Origin: Lewinella sp. LCG006 | GTDB lineage: Bacteria; Bacteroidota; Bacteroidia; Chitinophagales; Saprospiraceae | DNA: 64,000 nt | NCBI RefSeq assembly: GCF_040784935.1 | Contig: NZ_CP160680.1 | Coordinates: 3,070,501-3,134,500 of the forward strand | Direction: 5' to 3' | Shown: piece by piece, positions 1 to 9,090 of the stretch | Position numbering within the stretch: the stretch's first letter is position 1 | Layout of the letters: every line of letters begins with the position of its first letter | Made by a program: the position numbers and the translations under genes | Notes under the pieces: generated by a model | Seen by the model: only the letters and a program-made list of their open reading frames with translations | Database searches by the model: none | What the model was told of the DNA's origin: nothing

Positions 1-1
1 T

Positions 2-3000
2 GACTACGGACAAACGGGCCTTGAGCGTACCTTCCTGACCGAAGGCGTACCCGCTGACGCCCAGGTTTTGCTAATGCTGCATTACGAAAGCTTACCTACA
101 GCTGCCAATCTCCAAACCGACGGTGAGTGGGTGTCAGAAGAGGAAACTGCAAAAGGCAATAGCCGCCTGAGTAGCGTAGCCCTTGATGGTGCACTGAAGC
201 TTAACGCTAATGCTACGACTACCGTAACAGCCCTGTTTACCAGCAAGCCAACCATCGAAAATGAAAATAAAGTAGTGGGTGCCGAAGAGGAGGAACGCCG
301 CCCATTAGGTTACCGTCTTATTGCTCGTAGCGACTGTCGCTCTTGCCACAATACCTATCTTCAAACCATTGGGCCTTCTTATACCGATGTTGCCCGTCGT
401 TACCGCAACACCCCCGAGAATGTAAGCATGCTCGTCAATAAAGTGATGCAGGGAGGTGCCGGCAATTGGGGCGAAGCAGCGATGACGCCACATCCCGATC
501 TACCCCCTCACCAGGCACAAGCCATGGTGGAGTACATCATGACGCTGGATGAGGAGGAAGAAAATGCATTGGCAGCTATCGAAACAGATGAAGGCGTTGA
601 CTTGGCTGCTGCCCAACCTGCCGCTAATGTTGATGGTCAGGATTTTCTTCCCGGAGGTATTGTGAAAGCATTTACCACCAATGGCAACGTCTCGTCGGTT
701 CTGGATGTCAACTATCGCCAGGAGCCCCTCTTTGCGGGAATCTTACCTAAGGTGGAGTTTTATGCGGCTGATTTCGGTGAACTCGAAGAAGATTTTGCGC
801 TGGAAGTGACAGGCTATCTGCGAATCCCCAAAACCAATAATTATACGTTCCGACTGATCAGCGATGATGGTTCCTTTATGTATATCGACGATCAGTTGGT
901 GATCAATAACGATGGTTTTCACGGTGATCAAGCCGTAGATGCTGAGCTTGTTCTGGCCGAAGGGTTCCACCCTGTGCGCATTCTTTATATGCAGGGGAAA
1001 GGAGGGCGTACCTTGCGTCTGACCTGGCGTTCTTTTGAAACCAACCGTTTTGAGCCCGTACCTTCTTCCGTTCTGATGCACACGCGCGCTGCTCAACCAG
1101 AAGTGGTCAGCTCAGCCTTAAATAAAAATACCATCATTCCTGGCGATGGTTCTGCCCTCACGGAAGTACACCCTGCCTATACCCTCAGCCAGGCACGGCC
1201 CAACGGCTTTTCGCCTAAAGTAGGAGGTATGGACTTTTTGCCCGATGGCCGCCTCGTTATCAGTACCTGGGATGCTGAAGGAAGCGTCTATATCGTAGAA
1301 GGCGTGAGTACGGGTGATCCGGCTCAAATGTCCTATAAAAGAATAGCTAGTGGCCTGGCCGAGCCACTGGGATTGAAGGTAGTGGATGGTTCCATCTTTG
1401 TCCTGCAAAAGCAGGAACTAACGGAACTTGTTGACCATGATGGTGATGAACAAACCGACGAGTACCGTACCGTATCCAACGATTGGCTGGTTTCTGCCAA
1501 TTTTCACGAGTTTGCTTTCGGTCTGGCCTACAAATCACCTTATTTCTATGGCGCCCTGGCCATTGGTATTCTTCCCGGTGGGGCGAGCGCACCCAATCAG
1601 CCCAAATCTCGCGGCAAGGCCGTCCGCATTCACGAGACGACCGGCAAGCTGGAAATTGTTGCCGAAGGCTTGCGGACCCCTAACGGTGTAGGTATCGGCG
1701 TAGACAACGAAATATTTATTGCCGATAACCAAGGCGACTGGTTGCCTTCCAGCAAAATCCTGCACGTCTCGCAAGGGGCATTTTTTGGCTCACGAGCCGT
1801 AGATAGCAGCCGGGTAGCTCAGTTGCCGATGAAGCCCCCCGTAGTGTGGTTGCCCCAGGACGAAATTGGCAACTCACCGAGTACGCCCATGTACCTCAAC
1901 GACGGACCCTACAAAGGCCAGATGATTCACGGCGAAGTCACTCACGGTGGCGTCAAGCGGGTCTTTGTTGAAAAAGTTGCGGGGGAATATCAGGGTTGTG
2001 TATTCCGCTTTATCCAAGGCTTGGAAGCAGGGGTCAACCGGATGGTTTGGGGCCCTGATGGCGCCCTTTACATCGGGGGAATCGGCTCTACGGGCAATTG
2101 GCAGCACAGCGGAGGCCTGTGGTACGGCCTACAAAGGCTGAAATACAACGAAAAGTCAGTATTCGAGATGTTGGCCGTTCGGGCCAAAAGCAATGGTGTA
2201 GAAATTGAGTTGACCGAACCCTTAGATCCAGCCTTTGGCGCAGATATTAAGGATTATAACGTACGCCAATGGTACTACCTGCCCACAAATCAGTACGGTG
2301 GTCCCAAGTTGGATGACCGCCGCCTGACCGTGCAGTCGGTTCACATCAGCCAGGATCGTAAGCGCATCTTCCTGGCCATGGACGGTATGGAAAAAGAACA
2401 CGTAATTCACCTGCGTCTACCCAACTATTGGACCAGCACTGCTGGTCAGACCTTCTGGACAACAGAAGCCTGGTACACCTTGAATAACATTCCAGTTGAT
2501 GAACCTGGTTTTAATAACCCAGCACCACCACCTCCCGCACCTAATCAGCTCACGGCCGCAGAACGCGAAGCAGGTTGGAAGCTCCTTTTTGATGGTGAAA
2601 CCACCAAAGGATGGCATACTTTTGGCAAACAATCGATTGGCAGCAGCTGGAAAGTACAAGATGGTGCACTGACCTTGGATGTCGTTGCTCGCGAAGATGG
2701 TGGTTGGCAAGCTGCCGATGGCGGTGATATCGTGAGTGCCGGTGAATTCGAAAATTTTGAATTCCAGATCGAATGGAAAATTGCTCCTTGCGGCAACAGT
2801 GGTATCATGTTCAATGTAGTAGACTCGAAAGATTACGATTATCCCTGGCAAACCGGGCCAGAAATACAGGTGCTCGACAATACCTGCCACCCGGATGCGA
2901 TGATCATTAAGCACCGTGCCGGTGATTTGTACGATCTGATTTCTGCCGTTCCGGAAACGGTTCGCCCAGCAGGAGAATGGAACCGGGTACGACTGCGCAT

Positions 3001-3202
3001 CAAAGACGGCCAACTGGAAAACTGGCTCAATGGTCGTAAAGTAGTCAGTACGGAGCTATTCAACAGCAACTGGCAGCAGATGATCGCGGGCAGTAAGTTC
3101 AAGGATATGGAAGACTTTGGACAGGCTCGTAAAGGCCACATCTCCCTTCAGGATCATGGTGATCGGGTGTGGTTTAGGAATATAAAAATCAGAGAGTTGT
3201 AA
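2..3202 (+). CDS. Cytochrome c / PA14 / beta-propeller / DUF1080 composite protein (5' end outside window)
   Basis: The reading frame is open to the left edge, so the true start and N-terminus lie outside the window; the TTG at 68 is not a real start. Numbering residues from that TTG, a class I cytochrome c domain has its CxxCH haem motif at 90-94 and a probable Met ligand near 139. It is followed by a PA14-like carbohydrate-binding domain (about 195-340), a glucose/sorbosone-dehydrogenase-like beta-propeller (about 370-770) and a C-terminal DUF1080 domain (about 850-1044; 3-keto-disaccharide hydrolase/GH16-like fold). Such fusions occur in Bacteroidota and Planctomycetota, often behind a ThuA domain, which here could lie upstream. 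An extracytoplasmic role in oxidative sugar or glycoside breakdown is inferred. The next gene, 39 bp downstream, is a sugar-type MFS transporter. Domain order is fairly sure; the substrate is unknown. Confidence 0.8.
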   Translation, partial: DYGQTGLERTFLTEGVPADAQVLLMLHYESLPTAANLQTDGEWVSEEETAKGNSRLSSVALDGALKLNANATTTVTALFTSKPTIENENKVVGAEEEERRPLGYRLIARSDCRSCHNTYLQTIGPSYTDVARRYRNTPENVSMLVNKVMQGGAGNWGEAAMTPHPDLPPHQAQAMVEYIMTLDEEEENALAAIETDEGVDLAAAQPAANVDGQDFLPGGIVKAFTTNGNVSSVLDVNYRQEPLFAGILPKVEFYAADFGELEEDFALEVTGYLRIPKTNNYTFRLISDDGSFMYIDDQLVINNDGFHGDQAVDAELVLAEGFHPVRILYMQGKGGRTLRLTWRSFETNRFEPVPSSVLMHTRAAQPEVVSSALNKNTIIPGDGSALTEVHPAYTLSQARPNGFSPKVGGMDFLPDGRLVISTWDAEGSVYIVEGVSTGDPAQMSYKRIASGLAEPLGLKVVDGSIFVLQKQELTELVDHDGDEQTDEYRTVSNDWLVSANFHEFAFGLAYKSPYFYGALAIGILPGGASAPNQPKSRGKAVRIHETTGKLEIVAEGLRTPNGVGIGVDNEIFIADNQGDWLPSSKILHVSQGAFFGSRAVDSSRVAQLPMKPPVVWLPQDEIGNSPSTPMYLNDGPYKGQMIHGEVTHGGVKRVFVEKVAGEYQGCVFRFIQGLEAGVNRMVWGPDGALYIGGIGSTGNWQHSGGLWYGLQRLKYNEKSVFEMLAVRAKSNGVEIELTEPLDPAFGADIKDYNVRQWYYLPTNQYGGPKLDDRRLTVQSVHISQDRKRIFLAMDGMEKEHVIHLRLPNYWTSTAGQTFWTTEAWYTLNNIPVDEPGFNNPAPPPPAPNQLTAAEREAGWKLLFDGETTKGWHTFGKQSIGSSWKVQDGALTLDVVAREDGGWQAADGGDIVSAGEFENFEFQIEWKIAPCGNSGIMFNVVDSKDYDYPWQTGPEIQVLDNTCHPDAMIIKHRAGDLYDLISAVPETVRPAGEWNRVRLRIKDGQLENWLNGRKVVSTELFNSNWQQMIAGSKFKDMEDFGQARKGHISLQDHGDRVWFRNIKIREL

Positions 3203-3241
3203 GCTCTTTTTTCAACGCATCAATCAAAACGAAACGAAAAT

Positions 3242-4444
3242 ATGGAACAAATCAGTAAAAATCGCTTATTCCTAGCCTGTTGTGTAGCGCTGGTCGTGAC
3301 GGCGATGACTTTTGCTATACGTGCAGGTATTCTTACGGAATTGTCTGAACAGTTTACCCTTTCTGACCAACAATTGGGCTGGGTAAATTCTATGGCTTTT
3401 CTGGGTTTTCCCGTCGCAATGATTATTGGTGGATTACTTTACAACGAAGTAGGCCCCAAACGGATGATGTACGCAGCTTTTTTTAGCCATTTGTTAGGTT
3501 TGGTACTGACCATCATGGCAGGAGGATTTTGGGGATTGCTGATTTCGACCTTCTTTATTGGTTTTGCCAACGGCTGTGTAGAGGCGGCCTGTAACCCCAT
3601 GATCGCGGATATGTACCACGATAATAAGACGACGATGCTCAATAAGTTTCACGTCTGGTTCCCTGGAGGTATCGTCATCGGTAGCCTGGTGGCCCAGGTA
3701 ATGAGTGGGATGGGTTGGCAAGCTCAAATCGGGGTCATGTTGATCCCCACCCTGTTTTACGCTTATCTGATCTTCGGACAAACCTTTCCTCAATCAGAGC
3801 ATATCGAATCTTCGACGAAAGAAAACATCAAAGGATTGGCGAACCCTCTCTTCATTTTCATTGCTATTTGTATGACGTTGACGGCGTCTACCGAGTTTGG
3901 TACCACGCAGTGGGTAGAGCGGATTCTTGGTAATGCAGGTGCTCAACCCATGCTGATCCTGGCTTTGGTGACCGGATTGATGGCTATCGGGCGTTATTTT
4001 GCTGGCGGCTTGGTACACCGACTCAATCCTACGGGTGTATTGTGGGGATCCTCAATCATTGCTGCACTGGGGATTTACATGATGAGCATAGTGACAGGGC
4101 CGCTGATTTACGTGGCGGCTATCCTTTTTGCGATAGGTATTTGCTATTTCTGGCCAACTATGCTTGGGTTTACCAGTGAATACATCCCCAAAACCGGCGC
4201 ACTGGGCCTATCTTTGGTTGGTGGCGCTGGGATGTTTGCCATGTCGATCTGGAACCCCATCATCGGTGGTTGGCTGGATACCAACCGGGCTAAAGCCATT
4301 GCGGATGGCCTGACGGGAGATGCGGCAGAACTGGCTGCAGGGCAGATGACACTGGGCTCCTTGGTACTTTTTCCGGCGGTATTAATTGTGCTTTTTGGCG
4401 GCTTGTATTTTTACATGCAACGTCGACAAACAGCCGTTGCTTAA
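3242..4444 (+). CDS. MFS transporter, FucP/NagP-like sugar permease
   Basis: This 400-residue protein is almost entirely hydrophobic, with about 12 membrane segments, the normal size for the major facilitator superfamily. The segment around residues 107-145 (NGCVEAACNP, then LNKFHVWFPGG) resembles the conserved loop of FucP/NagP-type proton-sugar symporters. The ATG at 3242 follows an AT-rich leader, 39 bp after the stop of the DUF1080 fusion gene, so both may be co-transcribed. Inferred role: inner-membrane uptake of a sugar or keto-sugar released by the upstream enzyme. The substrate cannot be read from the sequence. Confidence 0.8.
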   Translation: MEQISKNRLFLACCVALVVTAMTFAIRAGILTELSEQFTLSDQQLGWVNSMAFLGFPVAMIIGGLLYNEVGPKRMMYAAFFSHLLGLVLTIMAGGFWGLLISTFFIGFANGCVEAACNPMIADMYHDNKTTMLNKFHVWFPGGIVIGSLVAQVMSGMGWQAQIGVMLIPTLFYAYLIFGQTFPQSEHIESSTKENIKGLANPLFIFIAICMTLTASTEFGTTQWVERILGNAGAQPMLILALVTGLMAIGRYFAGGLVHRLNPTGVLWGSSIIAALGIYMMSIVTGPLIYVAAILFAIGICYFWPTMLGFTSEYIPKTGALGLSLVGGAGMFAMSIWNPIIGGWLDTNRAKAIADGLTGDAAELAAGQMTLGSLVLFPAVLIVLFGGLYFYMQRRQTAVA

Positions 4445-4485
4445 ATTTTTGCGGAATCAAAGCCCGGCAATGTGCAGGATATGCC

Positions 4486-4493
4486 TATCTTTG
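4486..4493 (+). promoter_or_regulatory. Bacteroidetes-type -7 box upstream of efp
   Basis: TATCTTTG fits the TAnnTTTG -7 consensus of the Bacteroidota primary sigma factor and lies 33 bp before the efp ATG. No convincing TTTG -33 box is seen at the usual 19-21 bp spacing, so this is a partial match. Confidence 0.45.
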
Positions 4494-4526
4494 CCCCGCT
4501 TTTTAAAGAAAAAATAATATTCTACG

Positions 4527-5093
4527 ATGGCTAGTACCTCGGATATCCGCAACGGAATGTGCTTAGAGCTGAACAATGATAAGTATACAATCGTTGAATT
4601 TCAGCATGTGAAGCCGGGCAAAGGCGCCGCTTTTGTACGTACCAAAATCAAAAGCCTGACCAGTGGTCGGGTCCTTGATCACACTTTTTCCGCTGGACAC
4701 AAAGTGGACGAAATTCGTGTGGAGCGTCGCAAATTTCAGTACCTCTACGAGGACGATATGGGCGTGCATTTCATGAATGCAGAAACTTTTGAACAGTTGG
4801 CCTTGCCAGAATCTCTCATCGATCGTAAAGATTTGTTGAAAGAAGGCATGGAGGTTGATGTTTTGTACGACACCAACAACGAAGTTCCTTTGACGATGGA
4901 GATGCCTCAATATGTTGAGATGGAAATCACCTACACCGAACCAGGTGTAAAAGGAGATACGGCTACCAATACCCTTAAGCCAGCAACGGTAGAAAGTGGT
5001 GCGGAAGTGAGAGTACCTCTCTTTGTCAACCAGGGGGATAGAATTAAAATTGATACGCGTTCTGGTTCTTACGTGGAGCGTGTAAAGTCATAG
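4527..5093 (+). CDS. efp: Translation elongation factor P
   Basis: This 188-residue protein has the three-domain EF-P layout: an N-terminal KOW-like domain and two OB domains, ending in the typical [11 protein letters not shown] tail. EF-P binds between the ribosomal P and E sites and relieves stalling at polyproline stretches. The conserved loop PGKGAAF places Lys32 where E. coli EF-P has modified Lys34; no modification enzyme is encoded in the window. It lies upstream of accB, separated from it by a strong terminator. Length and motifs match the family with no anomaly. Confidence 0.97.
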   Translation: MASTSDIRNGMCLELNNDKYTIVEFQHVKPGKGAAFVRTKIKSLTSGRVLDHTFSAGHKVDEIRVERRKFQYLYEDDMGVHFMNAETFEQLALPESLIDRKDLLKEGMEVDVLYDTNNEVPLTMEMPQYVEMEITYTEPGVKGDTATNTLKPATVESGAEVRVPLFVNQGDRIKIDTRSGSYVERVKS

Positions 5094-5099
5094 TTTACA

Positions 5100-5133
5100 G
5101 GGTGGCACCTATGGGTGCCATCCATTGTTTTTG
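5100..5133 (+). terminator. Rho-independent terminator after efp
   Basis: A 10-bp stem is formed by 5100-5109 and 5114-5123 (core GGCACC/GGTGCC, one G-T wobble) around the loop TATG, followed within a few bases by a T-rich run. It starts 6 bp after the efp stop. Confidence 0.85.
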
Positions 5134-5152
5134 ATTATTTCTGTAATTGCCA

Positions 5153-5185
5153 TTGCGGGCCGGGATAAATTTTTCATTATCTTAG
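5153..5185 (+). promoter_or_regulatory. Possible promoter of accBC
   Basis: TTG at 5153 and TATCTTAG at 5178, one mismatch from TAnnTTTG, are 22 bp apart. They sit 28 bp before the accB ATG and after the efp terminator, where accBC needs a promoter. Both boxes are imperfect. Confidence 0.35.
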
Positions 5186-5212
5186 GCAGCAAACTAACCA
5201 ATTCCTGACTAT

Positions 5213-5740
5213 ATGTCAACCAAAGAAATACAAGATCTCCTTAAGCTGGTCAGTAAGCTGGAACTGTCGGAATTCAAAATGAAGGACGGAGAGTTTTCTC
5301 TTTCTATTCGTACCAAGCATTTTGTTTCCGGAGAAAACGGACCCATCACCATTGGATCTCCTGCACCGGTAATGTCTATGCCGACAGCACCGGTTTATGC
5401 GCCGCCATCGGCTGCTCCAGCACCATCTGCTGCCCCATCTGCTGCGCCTGCTTCGGCCAACGCCGAAGACGACCAAGCTGATGTAGACGAATCCAACTAC
5501 CTGGCAGTAAAATCTCCGATGGTAGGAACCTTCTACCGCTCACCCTCGCCAGATAAACCTGTTTATGTCAAAATAGGCGATACTATTGCAAGTGGTGATA
5601 CCGTATGTATCATCGAAGCAATGAAACTCTTCAATGAAGTGGAGTCTGAAGTAAGTGGGAAGATTGTGAAAGTATTGGTGGAAGATGCGCAGCCTGTAGA
5701 GTACGATCAAGTACTCTTTCTGGTAGACCCTAAAGGGTAA
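5213..5740 (+). CDS. accB: Acetyl-CoA carboxylase biotin carboxyl carrier protein
   Basis: BCCP carries carboxybiotin between biotin carboxylase and the carboxyltransferase in the first step of fatty-acid synthesis. The 175-residue protein has a short N-terminal domain, an Ala/Pro-rich linker at about residues 50-85 and a C-terminal biotinyl domain with the EAMK motif, so the biotinylated residue is Lys138. The domain also carries the SPMVGTFYRSP thumb characteristic of true AccB proteins. accC follows after 48 bp and is presumably in the same operon; the carboxyltransferase genes are not in the window. Confidence 0.96.
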   Translation: MSTKEIQDLLKLVSKLELSEFKMKDGEFSLSIRTKHFVSGENGPITIGSPAPVMSMPTAPVYAPPSAAPAPSAAPSAAPASANAEDDQADVDESNYLAVKSPMVGTFYRSPSPDKPVYVKIGDTIASGDTVCIIEAMKLFNEVESEVSGKIVKVLVEDAQPVEYDQVLFLVDPKG

Positions 5741-5788
5741 ACTAGCAAATGTTTTACTGCCTTTTTCCTAAGTTAAGCTTATGCGACT

Positions 5789-7132
5789 ATGTTTAAGAAA
5801 ATCCTCATAGCTAATCGGGGAGAGATTGCGCTGCGTATTATTCGTACCTGTCGGGAAATGAATATCAAGACGGTTGCCGTCTATTCTACCGCAGACCGCG
5901 AAAGCCTGCACGTGCGCTTTGCCGATGAAGCAGTCTGTATTGGGCCACCCGCCTCGTCAGAGTCCTATCTCAGTATCCCCAAGATCATGGCAGCGGTAGA
6001 GATTACCAATGCTGATGCCATCCATCCAGGATATGGCTTCTTGTCTGAGAACGCCGATTTTGCAGAAGTGTGTAAAGAATACGGGATCAAGTTTATTGGG
6101 CCCCAACCGGAACACATTCGCAAGATGGGAGACAAGGTGACCGCTAAGGAGACCATGATCAAAGCCGGTGTACCGGTTGTTCCAGGATCTGATGGCCTCG
6201 TCAAAGATTTGGCCGACGGCCAGCGAATCGCCTCTGAAATTGGCTTCCCGGTCATGATCAAAGCCACCGCTGGTGGTGGTGGAAAAGGGATGCGGATTGT
6301 ACCCAAAGCCGAAGATTTTGAGAAGAACTGGAATTCTGCCCGCCAGGAAGCTAAAGCTTCTTTTGGCAACGATGGGATCTACATCGAAAAGTTTGTCGAA
6401 GAACCCCGCCACATTGAGTTCCAGATTGTAGGAGATCAGTTTGGTAAAGTTGTTCACCTTTCGGAACGCGACTGCTCTATTCAGCGTCGTCACCAGAAGC
6501 TGGTAGAAGAATGTCCTTCTCCCTTCATGACCGATGAGCTGCGCGAAAAGATGGGTGCTGCCGCTGTTCGTGCGGGCGAGTTCATCAAATACGAAGGTGT
6601 TGGTACCGTAGAGTTTCTGGTAGACAAGTATCGCAACTTCTACTTCATGGAGATGAATACCCGTATCCAGGTAGAACACCCCGTAACGGAAGAAGTCATC
6701 GACCATGATTTGATCAAAGAACAAATCAAGATTGCTGCAGGTGAACCGATCATTGGAGGGAATTACCTCCCCGTCGGGCATGCCATCGAATGCCGCATCA
6801 ATGCAGAAGATCCCTTCAATAACTTTCGTCCTAGCCCAGGGAAGATCAAATCTTTCCACAGCTCGAAAGGGCACGGTGTACGGGTAGATACTGCCGTTTA
6901 TGCAGGTTATACCATCCCGCCTTTTTACGACTCCATGATTGCGAAACTCATCTGCCGGGCGCGTACCCGCGAAGAGTGTATCACCAAAATGGAACGTGCC
7001 CTGGATGAATTTATCATCGAAGGCATCAAGACGACAGTACCCTTCCATCAGCGCCTGATGAAAGACCCTAAATTCCGTGAAGGAGATTTCAATACCGGCT
7101 TTTTGAATGATTTTGATTTGGAAGATCGGTAG
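5789..7132 (+). CDS. accC: Acetyl-CoA carboxylase biotin carboxylase subunit
   Basis: This enzyme carboxylates biotin on BCCP with ATP and bicarbonate. At 447 residues it has the standard AccC length. It begins with the [14 protein letters not shown] biotin-carboxylase N-terminus, followed by an ATP-grasp domain with the glycine-rich loop [11 protein letters not shown] (about residues 159-169), the metal-binding [15 protein letters not shown] segment and a C-terminal biotin-carboxylase domain. It forms a pair with accB and ends at a strong terminator. A 409-codon open frame on the opposite strand is only its shadow. Confidence 0.97.
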   Translation: MFKKILIANRGEIALRIIRTCREMNIKTVAVYSTADRESLHVRFADEAVCIGPPASSESYLSIPKIMAAVEITNADAIHPGYGFLSENADFAEVCKEYGIKFIGPQPEHIRKMGDKVTAKETMIKAGVPVVPGSDGLVKDLADGQRIASEIGFPVMIKATAGGGGKGMRIVPKAEDFEKNWNSARQEAKASFGNDGIYIEKFVEEPRHIEFQIVGDQFGKVVHLSERDCSIQRRHQKLVEECPSPFMTDELREKMGAAAVRAGEFIKYEGVGTVEFLVDKYRNFYFMEMNTRIQVEHPVTEEVIDHDLIKEQIKIAAGEPIIGGNYLPVGHAIECRINAEDPFNNFRPSPGKIKSFHSSKGHGVRVDTAVYAGYTIPPFYDSMIAKLICRARTREECITKMERALDEFIIEGIKTTVPFHQRLMKDPKFREGDFNTGFLNDFDLEDR

Positions 7133-7161
7133 GTTGGGAAGGGTAAGATTCAGAAGTAAAA

Positions 7162-7200
7162 GGGGAGTTTGCAGCAGTGGCGGCAAACTCCTCTTTTTGT
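7162..7200 (+). terminator. Rho-independent terminator after accC
   Basis: GGAGTTTGC (7164-7172) pairs with GCAAACTCC (7183-7191), extended by a wobble pair, and is followed by TCTTTTTGTTTT. The T-run nearly touches the end of the convergent gene at 7202. Confidence 0.85.
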
Positions 7201-7201
7201 T

Positions 7202-7708
7202 TTACATGTCGCATTTAGCGTAGGGCTGTAGACCATCCTGACCAAAACGAACGCTGTTCACCAATACGTAGAGCCTGGAAGATTCAGCTATTAGTCCCCA
7301 ATGGGCACCCGATTGGGTAGCATTGGCTTCCACACTTGTTCTGTTAGTTGTTTTTCCGCTCTGTCTTATTTGGTTCCGCTCGCTGTAAGGGACAACTTCG
7401 TAACTGAAGTATACTTTCTGTTGATAGCGATTTCTGAATTGAACTCTCCAGTTATACTTTTTGGCGTACTCATTATAAGCTCCTTTTTGTACCCTGAAGT
7501 CAATACCTTGAAAGCAATCGTCTAATTGTGTCCAGTTACTCCATTCTGGCTGATCAGCATTATTAAATTCATTGGCAAGATTACTTAAAGCAGCACTTTT
7601 TTGATTACTGCTGGTGTTTTTGAAAATCACACTACTGTTGTTAAGATTAGTAGTGGAAAAAAATAAAACACATCCTAAAAGGGATAGGGTGAAAGTTAAG
7701 ATTCTCAT
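7202..7708 (-). CDS. Secreted hypothetical protein, Trp/Tyr/Arg-rich
   Basis: Not recognised. The 168-residue product begins with a signal peptide (MRILTF, then a hydrophobic stretch to about residue 22) and is predicted to be exported. The mature part is rich in Trp, Tyr and Arg, with a WRVQFRN..YQQKVYFSYEV stretch suggesting beta strands, and has only two cysteines, one near residue 66 and one at 166, which could form a disulfide. It converges with accC. The next 1.2 kb upstream contains other small secreted genes on the same strand, so it may belong to that group. Confidence 0.6.
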   Translation of the reverse strand: MRILTFTLSLLGCVLFFSTTNLNNSSVIFKNTSSNQKSAALSNLANEFNNADQPEWSNWTQLDDCFQGIDFRVQKGAYNEYAKKYNWRVQFRNRYQQKVYFSYEVVPYSERNQIRQSGKTTNRTSVEANATQSGAHWGLIAESSRLYVLVNSVRFGQDGLQPYAKCDM

Positions 7709-7950
7709 TGTTAAAGGATTAATGGTTAAAGTGAGAAATGTTTCATTGACCTTGGTGAGGCTTGAATCTGTTAAGGGGGCTTCAGTTTTTCATTCTTAGT
7801 TAGTATTATTAGATACTTCTTCAGAAGGCTCAGAACTGGAGCGGTGACGTACGACGAAAGGAAAAGAATTTAGGTGTTTGTTGTGCCGTCAACGAGAAAG
7901 CACAGAGGCACAAGGCGGTGAAGTAGAGGATAAAGGTTCTCATAATAAGT

Positions 7951-8180
7951 TTAGGATTTTACGATGATAAAGGTGTTCGTGTTTTGCAGGTCGACCTGGC
8001 TGGAAATTAAACTCCATTTGGATAGGCCGCCAGAGAAATAGAGGTGTTGGAAAGAGCCTGTGGAGCGCCACTTTCACGAAGGGTTTGCCCCGCAGCGTTG
8101 ATCAGCTTCCACTGGTAATCAGCTTGGTCTTTCGTAATGATGACGATTTTATTCAATATTATTACTCTTGTCTTGGGTGT
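7951..8180 (-). pseudogene. Decayed type IX secretion C-terminal sorting domain
   Basis: On the minus strand, 8180 to 8007 translates without a stop into a segment containing WKLINAAGQTLRESG and then LAAYPNG, the pattern of a Por/T9SS type A sorting domain. The frame then hits TAA at 8009-8007. The adjacent frame continues with QVDLQNTNTFIIVKS and stops at 7953-7951, exactly as an intact domain would end. A frameshift and loss of the upstream gene body explain this. No start codon or passenger protein remains. The rest of the 7709-8199 gap shows no gene that I can support. Confidence 0.7.
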
Positions 8181-8199
8181 TCAGGAGCTTGTTACTTGA

Positions 8200-8601
8200 T
8201 CAAAACACCCTGATTTTGATACAATCATTGACACTACTCGGTGTAACGGTGCCACTAAAGATTCTCCCACAATCGTCGAGTGCTACGTAATCAATTTTTT
8301 CGCCACTTGAAAAAGTGTAATAGGCTACACCTGGTACGGAACAATTGCCTGGGCCACCAGGATAGGAAGCTGTAATGTTTTCAATTGAAGAACCATTTAC
8401 CTGGACGACCACCGGGGGGCAGGGTGAAAACTGACTACCATAAAAAACGACATCAGAATAAATACAGGAGCCATCATCTACGGTCGCAGCATAGTCTGTA
8501 TTGAGTGCTTTTGAATCTGTACAACCCTCTTCTTCACAGCTCAATAATAGAAGAAAGAGTAGCAGTACAAGTAGAAGGCTTTGATAATTTAAGTTGGTCA
8601 T
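8200..8601 (-). CDS. Small lipoprotein with a Cys-rich GCTD...DDGSC motif
   Basis: This 133-residue protein has a lipoprotein signal peptide with lipobox LLLSC (lipidated Cys about 22). Directly after it is one copy of the GCTD-x-A-x-N-Y-x-x-x-A-x-x-D-G-S-C-x-Y motif, a short Cys-pair unit common in surface and secreted proteins of marine Bacteroidota. The remainder has four more cysteines and no recognised domain. It follows the 8641-8946 gene by 39 bp on the same strand and is probably co-transcribed with it. An outer-surface location is inferred. Confidence 0.65.
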   Translation of the reverse strand: MTNLNYQSLLLVLLLFLLLLSCEEEGCTDSKALNTDYAATVDDGSCIYSDVVFYGSQFSPCPPVVVQVNGSSIENITASYPGGPGNCSVPGVAYYTFSSGEKIDYVALDDCGRIFSGTVTPSSVNDCIKIRVF

Positions 8602-8640
8602 AGTTTATTATTATTTCTGTTTTAGAATTAAAAATTATTA

Positions 8641-8946
8641 TTACAACCACCGGAAGTACCACTGTCCACAATAACTAATGGGTACAGTCATCCAGGCACC
8701 AGCATTGACGAAGTAATCGGAATAGCGCCCATCTGAAGCGGTAATTCGAAAGCTGACACGGTTGTAGCAGTTGTTATCTACTCTCACTTCGTGCTCACAA
8801 GCATTATAATTCCAGGAGCGCCAGCGAGCGCAATAGTCTTCAGTAGTACTGTATTCAGCCGTTTGCGGTGAGCCGTTCACAGGAGTCGATCCTATTAGAA
8901 GACCTGACAAAATCAAACTAAGTCCAAGGAAAATGTTTTTCATCAT
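8641..8946 (-). CDS. Small secreted Cys/aromatic-rich hypothetical protein
   Basis: Not recognised. The 101-residue product has a signal peptide (hydrophobic residues 4-20) and a compact mature part of about 75 residues with four cysteines (YCARWRSW, NACEHEV, NNCYNRV, SYCGQWYF) and many aromatics, which suggests a disulfide-stabilised beta fold. Two in-frame ATGs (8946 and 8943) are possible starts. It is transcribed divergently from the sigma-factor gene, and a TGGTTGCA motif 47 bp upstream mirrors the one before the sigma gene. It may therefore be a target of that sigma factor. Confidence 0.6.
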   Translation of the reverse strand: MMKNIFLGLSLILSGLLIGSTPVNGSPQTAEYSTTEDYCARWRSWNYNACEHEVRVDNNCYNRVSFRITASDGRYSDYFVNAGAWMTVPISYCGQWYFRWL

Positions 8947-8992
8947 TTAAGTTTTTAATTGATCGTTGCCCTTTAATGGCAGGGAAGACCAT

Positions 8993-9054
8993 TTGCAACC
9001 AAAACCCTCAAAAAAAATCTAAAAAATGTTAAATTTGATTTTACTTGGTTGCAA
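8993..9054. promoter_or_regulatory. Divergent motif pair between the secreted-protein and sigma-factor genes
   Basis: TTGCAACCAA (8993-9002) and TTGGTTGCAA (9045-9054) form a perfect 10-bp inverted repeat with 42 bp between the arms. Each arm contains TGGTTGCA pointing outward towards its gene: 47 bp before the ATG at 8946 (minus strand) and 37 bp before the ATG at 9091 (plus strand). The same 8-mer recurs at 10509 and 11576. A -35-like element for the adjacent sigma factor, or an operator, would fit; neither is proven. Confidence 0.5.
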
Positions 9055-9090
9055 TACAATAGCCTGCTTACATTAAATACAATCCTACCC

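Noticed and set aside
5957-7186. 409-codon open frame on the minus strand
   Set aside because: It lies wholly opposite accC and its translation shows no domain; long antisense frames are common over conserved genes.
9049-9090. TTG start for the sigma factor
   Set aside because: It lies inside the TTGGTTGCAA inverted-repeat arm; the ATG at 9091 begins the conserved part.
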